Position numbers and translations under genes: made by a program. The notes below the pieces were generated by a model. That model did no database searches. It worked only from the letters and a program-made list of their open reading frames with translations, and was not told where the DNA came from. Below, piece after piece: positions 55,201 to 64,000 of a DNA stretch of 64,000 bases. Numbering within the stretch: the first letter of the stretch is position 1; each line of letters begins with the position of its first letter. This stretch comes from Tigriopus japonicus. Its lineage: Eukaryota; Arthropoda; Copepoda; Harpacticoida; Harpacticidae. Where the stretch lies: positions 226,386-290,385 of the forward strand of contig JAAGOF010000288.1 in NCBI GenBank assembly GCA_010645155.1, written 5' to 3'.

Positions 55201-58200
55201 TCCATATTATCCGTGGTGGAAGTGACCTCAAAAGAGTTAGGACTGTGACGAGAATGATGAAGATGATTGGCCTCATTCGACCTCCGAGGATACTGATTAC
55301 TCAGAAGAAGATCCTGTTCAGTGGGTCGATACGTCAATTTCACGAACTGAGACGAGTTCTTGTCCTTATCTTCGGGTCCAGGAATGATCGAAGGACTTGG
55401 ACGAGAAACAGACCCATTCTGAAGGGCATCTTTGGCACCTTGCTCCGAGTTTAACAAGATTGTTTTGACATTGGAAGGCTCTTGAGCGTTGGCACAGGTA
55501 GTATTCACTTTCTTGGTCCCAAATTCGAGCACTTTGGGAGGGACATTGGAGGAGGTTTTGGTCGAGATGGATTTGGAACTCTTGGAGGACTTCCCGTCAT
55601 CTCTGGCTTTTCGTACGACGTATTCAACAGTACCTTTTCCAGAAAACTGAGGGATCTGTAAAAAAAAATGAAAAATAATCAGAACATATTTGAAAAAGTC
55701 TAAGAATATCAACCAAATAAAAGGACAAAATTAAAGGCTTCTTCTCCAATTTATAAATGAACCATGAGAGCAAAGATTAAGAATTTTCGTGCATTTTTTT
55801 TTGTTTAAACCAAACAAAAATTTGATCGACCAAACTTTTAATTTGCATTCAAGCTCAAAAACAACACTCTTTTTTGGGTCAATCTCTTAAAAGTGTTTTT
55901 TCTATTTTTCCACCCCTTTTCACACTCTTTAGATTTGATTGTTATCAATCTCTTTTGTTTAAACATATCCAACGAAAATATTACAAACGCACCGAAATGA
56001 AAACTTAAACAGAACATAAACCTATGACTTTTAATCATAATTGAAAATTAAGCCTATACATTCAATTTCATCATAGTTTCAGTTCAAAAATTATCAAAGG
56101 AGAAGAAAATGCAATAAGCCGTTTTGCATTTTCCATGCATCCCTAATTCTTGACTTACCACGGTGAACCCTTTGGGAATGATCTTGGCAATCTCTTCATC
56201 GGCCAAATCGTCAGTTGGATGGTTCCTTCGCTTCTTTTTGGCCTTGACCATCCTTGGTTTCTCATCGTTTGGCCTTTTTCGTTTACGTCCACGTCCAACA
56301 AATCCAAGGTCATCTCGATCAGTATCGTCACCTTCATCATCATCATCCGAGAATTGGAGGCCAAAGGATTCCTTTGACTTGGCTTTGTCCAATGCTTTGG
56401 TGTCTCCGAAGGATTTGCTCAATGATTTTGAGGGCCGTTTGCGACCCATTGTCAACTTGACCTAGAAATAGCATTACATGAATAAGACATCTTTGGAGCC
56501 AATTTCATAGTTTGTCTAATGGTTGAAGTAATGTTCCTCGAAGTGATTTGAGTCAATTTTAAGCTCCAAAAAAGCAATTTTGACACCTTAAAGCTGGTGA
56601 ACAATTTGGGTTCATCTTTATTTTTTATTACAAAACATAAAAATCTAATATATTCCTTTTATTTTATACGAGTTGTCGTGACCAAAAGTCGTAATAAAGA
56701 TTATTATTATCAATTTTTAGCGGTGTTGATTCTTGATCTTAAATCTTTGTATGAAAGAGGCATGTTCTATAATATAACATTTTTGACAATACATTAATGT
56801 TTCTTCGGTTTCTAAATATCTGCTTTTGTATAGTTCTTGTACGTAATAACTCGTTTAAAATTTTATTTCGGTTTCGGTAGTTGAACAAATTAACAAAATT
56901 GAAGCTTTCAGAAAGTTCTGAAATCTTAGTCTTGAGACACAATATCAAGCAACTTTTTCAATTAGTCAGCTCCTGTCGGATTCGGTTTCGGTTAAAAGCC
57001 CTTTCGGTTCATCACTATTTTTCATTGCAAAACCTAGAAAACTAATCATTCTCAACATCAGTTCCCTTCTTAAGTTCTTACTTTCAATCGTTGTTGATTT
57101 ATTCCCAAGGGCGTTTTATTCGTGGATCCTTTGGGTCGACCTCGTTTCTTGCGTTTCCACAACTTGTCATTGGTCTCCAATTCCTCTCTCAAAGTTCGAG
57201 CCCCACCTTCCATTCCCAACTGAATCACCTCCACTTTTCCCCCACGGGATTCTCCCCAAGGTTGTTTACCCATTTCCCTCTCTCCTGATCCCTTCTTGGT
57301 CAACCACCAATGAGCTGGTCCTCCCAAGGGTTTCTTCATCGGAGATTCCACCATCAAAGCCGATTTGAAGCCCTCTTCTCGGGTATTGGAAGACGAAAGG
57401 CTCTTCTCAAATTCCGCTTGAAAAGCTCCCATTACAGTAGTGAAATTGCCTTGGGTAAGAACAGTTTCCATTGGAGATGAAGGTCTGGAATCTTCAGAGG
57501 AAGAGACACCCTTGTCTTTGGCCCAAAGCTTCAATTTAGTGAGGGCTTTGAGACGAGAAGCTCGAGGAGGACTTTTGAGGATGGAGTCAGGGGATGGATC
57601 TCGGGATTGGGTGGGTAAGATTCGATTGACGGAAGGAGGGGGCGTGGCAGAGGCGGAGTCATGACTCATGACGGAGATGAGAGTTCGGTTGAGGGAGGAG
57701 GGTTCGAGCATTGCTTCATCCATTTCGGGAGCACCGGCGAAATTGTCGGCAACGATGAGAGCAAGATCGGGTTTGACGGGATCTGAAAAAAGGTTGATGA
57801 AAGAAGGAGATATAAAATATGTTGAAAATATTAAAAGAGATTAGCATTGAACGACTGATGAACTTGACGGAAACTGGAATCTTAAATGAAAGTGTTAGAT
57901 TTTGATCATCTCAAGTTTTTTGTTTTATGTCCTTTGCATGTTATTTTTCTATCACTGATTTTTTTAAAATTGAAACTTGTCCCTCGTAAATTCGTACTTT
58001 GAAAGAACTATTCAAAATTGCAGTCATGAAATTGGAAAAAAACTTGAATAAAAAAATCTTTTAAGTACTTCAATTAGATCTACAATCACTTTTTGTTGGC
58101 TACTTTTCATTTGGTTTGAACTTTTGTTACATATTTACATGTTTTAAATCATGAACAAAAAGTCATATCAATCCCTCACTTTTCACGACAATTAATTGGG

Positions 58201-61200
58201 TGCTCCCCATCTAGGGTTATATATTTGGCAACATTTTGCCATTTCCAAGAGATGCATGGATAGGCAGAAAGCAATACTCATACATCACTTTTTAGACAAA
58301 ATTTAAGAGTCTCAAATGTTGACTGGGGATTGCTAATGGACCAGCAATCGGTTTTTGCTTGAAATATTAGGCATATTCCCTTTAAAAGCTTGACTTTTGA
58401 GAAGGAACTTCAGGTATGATTTATGCAAAAATTCAACCGAAACACAATTGTACTCGTAGTTCCATTGAAAGTCCCTTCATTAACATTTTAGGGGCATTTG
58501 TTTGCCTAAAACTGCAAATCCATCTTTTTTTTTTACTACAGTGCCCTAAAAACAACTAGAGGGCTAGCAGAGAAATGACACTTCAATTCAGTCAAAGATA
58601 TTTGTTTTGAACACACTTCATTGATCTGGCAGCAAGGGTGCCAAGTGACTTGACCTGTCAGGCATTGCACTTGCTTGAGCAAGGCAGTAGAATGAACAAT
58701 TTTGCCACTGACTCCCTGAAATTGCAAATTCCAGTTTTGATTCACGAAGCTAAATGTGTCCAACATCACATCCCATTGCATACACATTGCAGGCTAGGTG
58801 ACTCACAAATATTTTCAGAGTGTCATTTCTCTGTGAGCCCTCTAATAACAACAACCATTCCTCTTAAATTTTCTTACCTTCATTATCCTGCATGACTTGA
58901 GCATCAGTTCCAATGGAGCAAGTTTGGACATGAATGGTCTCCGTTCCAACATTGCTCTTCAGAGTAACTAATGTCTCAGTTCCCACAGAAGAAAAGCGAG
59001 TAGAATCAGTTTCGGTGGTTCTTGACACCAATTTGGGTGAAAGGGTCTCCGTGGCAATGGAACACATTTTGGGGACTACTGACATAGTGGAAACACTTTT
59101 GGTTTTCGTCTTGGGAACCGGATCGGTGATCATACCCACAGATTTGGTGGGCTTGTTGGAGCGTTTGCGAAACGCGTTTATCAGTTTGGAGGTCAAATCT
59201 TTGGCATCCATCCATTTGGGATCTTGTCTTCCTCTGATTCAAGAGAACACATTGATGAAGGCATTGAGAATTTCAAAGTTTGACCTTTGGTCAAATGAGA
59301 TCAAAAGTGGAGTTCAAACCATTGGAAATGAATGGTGAAAACAATGCTTGCGATTGAATAATTGTCAAAAAATAATTCCTTTTAAATACATTTCAGCCAA
59401 GGTTTATGCTGCATCAAGAAAACAATCGATACAAAGTATTTTCCAGTAGAAATGTTAAAAACACTTTTTCAAAAGATAAATTTCCTGGCACATTAAACGG
59501 GAGAAGAAATTTGAAAGATGGAAATAGCTTGTAATAACAAGTACGAGCATGAAATAACAAATATAGTTACTTCAAACATATTTTTGATTTAAAAAAAATG
59601 TATGATTGTGACCATTTCTGGATAGGTTTTGAATCGATCAACACTTTTGCAATTCAGGTGTAAAATAGGTAGGGTTGGTTTAATCCTGCACAAATGGCAT
59701 TTTCTGTTTTATACAAATGACTGAACTAACAAAAATAGCAATTTGGAGCAAAATTCTTAAGTGTCGTGCAAAAACACCTGTCAAAATGCATTTTACCATT
59801 GCCATTAGTCAAATGAATACGTGAAGAGGGCAAAACTAATTTGAAAACCCGTGCGTTCTCTAAAGTCTAAACCAACCCTGAAAATTGGCCTCTCTACATT
59901 AAAAGTACTTGAAAGAAACCTTTCCAAAATTCAAATCAAAAACCTTGCTATTTGTTCACATAGAGACAGCCAAGAATTAGGGCTGATTCTCGAAAAAATT
60001 GAGGATCGAAAATTCTCGAGAATTTTTCCGAATTCTCGAGAATTTTCGAGAATTTTTTATTAGATTACTCTAGGTCATATTTTGGAATTGATGGCAAAAC
60101 TGTTTCATTCAAAACAAAAGTTTCAAGTAAAAGAACAATAGGAGCCATGAGCAATGTTTGAAACTTTATAAACATCTTTATGGTACATTCCAACAAGAAA
60201 ATAACTCGTGAACCAGCCCAAACAAAATCTTCTCTGTTCAGATTCGAGGCAAGATTCTGTGTCTGATTTTTTTCGAGATTCTAATGGCTGTGGTAGTGTG
60301 TACAAGAAACCCCGGTTTTGAAAATTACAGCTGACCAAAAATGCGAAAATGTCCGAAGTTTTAACAATGTCAGTACTAGTAGAACGCTTCAGAAATGTCA
60401 GAAATGAAATTTCAGATATTATTGTCCGTGAGGTCCAATCATTGTTTTTCACACTCATGTTCATATTGATTTTGGCATAAACTTCAAAAAAAAAAACAAT
60501 TTCAAGTGCTTTAGAAGCTTTGAATGTACATTTTTTTCGCTATTTTCACTTTTTCTCAAATTCTCGAGAATTCTCGAGAATTTTTCTCGAATTCTCGAGA
60601 AATTCTCATTCTCGAGAATTGAAATGTTCGAGAAAATCGTCAGCCCTACCAAGAATAAGCGCTGAATTTCCAGTAGTGGGAGGCCACCAATGGGAATTAT
60701 CATTTCCAGTAGGATCTAGTCTTTTGCAAATAAACCCTTGCTGTGGAATTGGGTAGACCACAAACTATTTTTTAACGCAGTCATATGCCGGAGTAAAAAG
60801 TTATGCTTTCTAAAACTTATGTACTGAAGAGAGCATAGAATGAATGAGCTCGCCCTTTTGCGGTAAAACAACTTACAAGAACACCTAACTCATTCCTTTT
60901 CAGCAGGATGAACACAGAGTTTTGAGAAGGCATTCCTTTTGAGCTGAAGATTGAAACACGTATTCTATCCAATCCAAGCAAATTTGATTCTACGGGAAAT
61001 GATAATTCTCATCGCTACTCTCCTACTCCAGGAAATTCAGTGCTACTTGAGGATCTAAAATATCAACCAAATTAGGCTCAGTATCCGCAATCTAACTCAC
61101 TTGATTGTGACACAATATTGATCGTCTCTTTGAGCCAATATCTCCAGAACCACTGGTTTGCCTTCAGGTTCAGAATCCATGATGGGAACGGATGACGAGG

Positions 61201-64000
61201 ATACCAGATTTGGTCCTGGAACCCTCGGGACAAGTGTTCGAGCTGGTCTCAAAAGAGATAACTTGGGCAAGGTTGTTGAGGATGATCCGTTTTTGGCAAT
61301 TTCTTCAACCCCCAAAGATGACCACTTGGTGGAAACCTCTTGTTTGAGCTCCAACTGAAATGAACAGACACGGTGATAAAAAATAGGTCTTACACTGAAA
61401 GTATCTATCTTTGAAAGATGAAGTTTATGAATGAAAATGGTCTCAAAAACTTAAGAGCGTTGGCAGATCTTTTACGATTTCAAGAGCATCGACTGAAAAA
61501 GATAGTTGAAACTGAAAATAACTTTCCAATCCTGAACATGTTGAGCAAAACCAGAATATTCATAAGAACTCAGGAGCCCACTATTGAACATATGTGTTTT
61601 CTCCACATCAAAGATTATATTATCAACTTTCACACTACAAGATTTCTGATAAAGAATGACATTTCTAGCCAGACGGGACACAATGTTATTTCTACTATGC
61701 TTCAACTGACCTAACTGACCTATAAGATCAGTCATATATGAGAGAAAAAGAAATAACCAAGCTCGATCAAGTTCCACTACATAAGCTAATATAGCAAAAT
61801 TTGGCGTTTTCATTTCCACTTCCGTCTTATATGCTTCTAGATATACTTGTACTATACTTTCAAAATCCCTCAACAACTGACCTATATTTAACAAACTTGT
61901 GGCATATTTTTGGTCCGACTTAAAATTTCTATTTAAAAATGCATTTTTAGCACCTTCTCTCCTACACAGTAGAAAACTGATAAGATATCAAAATAAGCAC
62001 AAAAAGTACTTTAAGTATCAATAATAATGCATTTATTTACTCACCATAGAAGGGCCGTTTTCTCCTTCGACCCAAATTGGAGGATGATATTCCCGAAGAA
62101 GGTCCTTCCGCAAGTCCACAGACCCAAAAAGAACCTGACCTTCGCTACACAATTTGCGCACGTGTCTGGCCACTTTTTGCCACTTTTGTTTCGATTTCCA
62201 ACTCAAGCGATAAAATTTGGACTGAATGTGTTGGCGGAGATCCTCTGCAATGAGGTTTTAGAAACACTGTGTAAGGCTGAGTTTGAGCTTCAACGTGGTT
62301 GAACACATGTAGAGGATTAAAATCTATTTTATTGTGGATTACTGAGAGCCCCAACTCGATTTTAGACTGGTTGTTGTCTAACATTGTTATCGGTGATTTA
62401 CAAACTAGCGGTCTTAGCAAACATTTTTATTCATTATTTATAGACAAGAGTCTAACTTGTCAATTGTATTCCGAGGAGACAATTTTAATCAATATATGAG
62501 GATTATTCCTCACAAAAAGTGGGAATCGATCCCAAGAAAACAAACATCAAACATCGAGTAAGTTTCGTATATCTAGGATTGCTTTAAGACGGCAATTTAT
62601 TTCATTGTCTTGTTATTTAGAACAAGTTTTCGTCTATATTTCTCGATAAAAAAGGGGCAAAATTTATCGTTTTCAGGGAAATTAAGTTTCCTGCATTTTA
62701 GCAACATTTCTACGCTCAGTATCCTTAATGCAATTTGACTTTAAAATCTACGGAATGAGAAACAATATTTTTACAAACCTAATGATTTGAAAAAACAAAT
62801 CTTTCACAGTTAAAAACCGTATCAATTCTTGAATGAAAACTTTCATAAAAACGTATTTTCAGTAGCGCATTATCTTGGTATTAAACAACAAGAACGAGCA
62901 AGAGTGTGATTTTTTTACCATTTCAGAACAACTCAAAATCTCTTCTGTTCGTCCCTTTGTCAAATGATAAAAAAACAGTGAATAATACAGGATGCAGCAC
63001 TCAAAACCGGAAAACAAAGTATTCGCAAGGAAAAAGAAACTAAAACATATTTATCTTTAAATACGTACATATTGAAACAAAAATATGTTTCTTGCACCTT
63101 CTGACTCCTGGAAATGACGGAGGTTTTTCCTTCAAAAAATACCTCAGTTTTGTGTGTTTTGGTCTTGACTCTCTTTTCCCTGGAAAACTTTGCTTTTAAG
63201 AAAGTACGAAATATTTTTGAAAAAAAAAAAAGAAGTTAAAAACTTTAAAATCTTCATTGACAAGGTCTTGTTTGAAAACCTCGATACTTCGGAAACATTT
63301 TTTGATAATCTTAATTTGGTCAAGAAGCACTGGAATCATGGAGTGGGAGGCTTGCAATGAGAATTATGATTTCCAGTAAGAACAATTCAATTACGTTCTT
63401 CTGCAAATGAGACCTTGCAGATGTTGACAAGAATACGTATTTCAATTTTCAGCTCAATCGAACGTCGGAGACAAAAGTTATGCTCACTCAAAGTTCAAAT
63501 CCAGTGCAAATCCTACCGAGAATGAATGAACTAGCCCTTTCGTGGTAATCGTTTTCTCATAAAAGGGCGAGTTCGTTCATTCTATGCTCTCTTCAGTACA
63601 TAAGTTTGAGAAGGCATAACTTTTCACTACGGCATTCGATTGGGCTGAAATTTGAAATACGTGTTCTTCTTAATGCAAGCCAGGTCTCATTTGCAGAAGA
63701 ACGCAAATGATTTGTTTCTGCTGGAAATCATAATTCGTACTGCTAGCCTCCCACTCCATGATTTCCGTGCTTCTTGCTTTGGTCAAGTGTAATGTGACGC
63801 ACCCTGTAGTTTAGTCACTTACCTTGGTCAGCATAAGGCACTCCCGCTTGTTCAATCTTCCGAATGAGTGTGTTATACCACAAGGTGAGTGCCAAAGCAT
63901 AATCACTGGATTCTTGACCACTTCGTCCATGACTGGATTCCCCTCGACAACCCGGTTTGTGACTCTTGAACTCTTCTAACACGTGAAACACGGACTGACA
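49296..64000 (-). CDS. Large AT-hook/Cys-His nuclear protein, 5' end beyond window
   Basis: Eleven exons found: 64000-63823 (continues off the edge), 62244-62045, 61354-61101, 59233-58878, 57782-57082, 56461-56159, 55655-55170, 54489-54255, 53426-53085, 52131-52031 and 49712-49296 with the stop. Phases agree at every junction, giving 1,190 visible residues. The first visible exon has a Cys/His cluster (C-x3-F ... F-K-S-H-K-P-G-C), possibly the end of a zinc finger. Next come a basic Trp/Lys-rich segment (RLSWKSKQKWQKVARHVRKL), degenerate repeats V-G-T-E-T (exon 59233-58878), an AT-hook KKRGRPKGS at the end of exon 57782-57082, and an acidic run followed by basic runs (GRGRKRKRP, KAKKKRR) in exon 56461-56159. 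The rest is low-complexity Ser/Thr/Gln/Pro with LLVLPGGQMILTDLTDEQC near the C-terminus. This composition suggests a nuclear, DNA- or chromatin-binding regulator. I do not recognise the family. Most introns are loaded with MITEs. Confidence 0.8.
50640..51900. repeat. Diverged 'GTGCACTG'-family copy split by a hAT MITE
   Basis: The segment near 50840-50890 ('aaattcagctgtggattc', 'ccaaactggctaggga') and the reverse complement of 51815-51895 both match the inner inverted arms of 10404-11045. They form an inverted pair around the hAT-like insertion at 50954-51723. Outer ends are not clear, so boundaries are approximate. It lies in the last intron of the large nuclear gene. Confidence 0.6.
50954..51723. 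mobile_element. hAT-like MITE, perfect 8-bp duplication
   Basis: 770 bp. It begins TAGAGCCCGGGAAAA and ends TTTTCCCTAGCCCTA, flanked on both sides by gtcataag (50946-50953 and 51724-51731). The interior repeats 'gggcaaaaa(a)tgttgaaat' several times. Its ends relate it to 9305-9820. No coding capacity. Confidence 0.88.
52285..52480. repeat. Remnant of 'CAAGAAGCACTG' MITE family
   Basis: Shares inner words with 63321-63776: 'aaaagttatgct', 'ttttaccg.aaaagggcgagctcattca' and 'ggcataacttt'. The terminal repeats are lost. It lies in an intron of the large nuclear gene. Confidence 0.6.
58360..58547. repeat. 'GTGCACTG' family MITE fragment
   Basis: The right end 'tttactacagtgcccta' is a variant of the family terminus. 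Inner 'gttccattgaaagtcccttcat' is the complement of a block in the 46.1-kb copy. The left end is not found. It abuts the hAT-like element at 58557. Confidence 0.5.
58557..58844. mobile_element. Short hAT-like MITE
   Basis: 288 bp. The ends TAGAGGGCTagCAGAGAAATG and the reverse complement of the right end (TAGAGGGCTcaCAGAGAAATG) agree for about 27 bp. The flanks aaaacaac and ataacaac resemble an 8-bp duplication with one mismatch. It stops 34 bp short of the next exon of the large nuclear gene (58878). Confidence 0.75.
59978..60648. mobile_element. hAT-like MITE with TTCTCGAGAA arrays
   Basis: 671 bp. The ends TAGGGCTGATTcTCG and the reverse complement of the right end (TAGGGCTGACGATTTTCTCG) match, with a perfect 8-bp duplication ccaagaat at 59970-59977 and 60649-60656. 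Both subterminal regions carry strings of the palindrome attctcgagaat, a layout expected of transposase-binding sites. No transposase is encoded. It is inserted at the very edge of the MITE at 60650-61049. Confidence 0.9.
60650..61049. mobile_element. 'CAAGAAGCACTG' family MITE
   Basis: 400 bp. The left end 'caagaataagcgctgaatttcc' and the reverse complement of the right end 'caagtagcactgaatttcc' match, followed by 'gggaggc' and 'gaattatcatttcc' blocks in both arms. Its first bases coincide with the target duplication of the hAT-like element next to it. Confidence 0.8.
63321..63776. mobile_element. Intact 'CAAGAAGCACTG' family MITE
   Basis: 456 bp. The arms start CAAGAAGCAC and share 'atcatggagtgggaggct' and 'gaattatgatttccag'. 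Both borders carry 'tttggtcaag', which may be a target duplication merged with the end. It is the best-preserved copy in the window and serves as reference for the nested copy at 44218-45952. It lies in an intron of the large nuclear gene. Confidence 0.85.

Noticed and set aside
1..64000. CRISPR arrays, operons, Shine-Dalgarno sites or bacterial contamination
   Set aside because: There are no regularly spaced direct repeats, and all real genes are interrupted by GT/AG introns, including the bacterial-looking one.

Overview
This is a nuclear animal genome window. Coding exons are separated by GT/AG introns, intergenic and intronic DNA is AT-rich, and one gene encodes a band 4.1-like 5/Yurt FERM protein, which is an animal family. 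The heavy load of short inverted-repeat elements suits an invertebrate. I lean towards an arthropod, possibly a crustacean, but the window contains no marker that proves this. I rebuilt gene models by hand from splice sites; every complete model keeps reading frame across all junctions.

Layout. 1-3.9 kb: no gene seen, one foldback element. 3.95-6.33 kb (-): four-exon gene for a secreted YCF48/BNR-type beta-propeller of bacterial character. 8.57-14.56 kb (-): eight-exon actin-related protein 5 (INO80 chromatin remodeller), with MITEs in several introns. 17.29-43.32 kb (+): twelve-exon EPB41L5/Yurt gene, whose 19-kb first intron holds a 1.1-kb near-perfect inverted repeat and a nested antisense single-exon gene for a secreted protein with two Ig-like domains (35.59-36.42 kb). 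43.62-48.03 kb (-): four-exon secretory-pathway GT-A type glycosyltransferase, tail-to-tail with EPB41L5. 49.30 kb to the right edge (-): at least eleven exons of a large nuclear protein (over 1,190 residues, 5' end outside the window) with AT-hooks, acidic/basic tracts and a Cys/His cluster; I do not recognise its family.

Repeats. At least six families of short non-autonomous inverted-repeat elements occur, almost all inside introns or next to genes: hAT-like copies with 8-bp target duplications (9305-9820, 50954-51723, 59978-60648, 58557-58844), a 'CAAGAAGCACTG' family (44218-45952, 60650-61049, 63321-63776, fragment near 52.3 kb), a 650-bp family found twice inside one copy of the previous family, a TA-flanked 'GTGCACTG' family (10404-11045, 46.1-46.4, 58.4-58.5, 13.3 and 50.6-51.9 kb), and an 'AGAAGCTCATGGGAAAG' family (13704-13963, 19272-19545, 1804-1857).

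The genes do not form a pathway: they are independent eukaryotic units. The most unusual points are the bacterial-looking propeller gene, the nested Ig gene whose upstream region overlaps an EPB41L5 exon, the long intronic hairpin, and a doubly nested MITE whose terminal repeat supplies a potential in-frame mini-exon to the glycosyltransferase.
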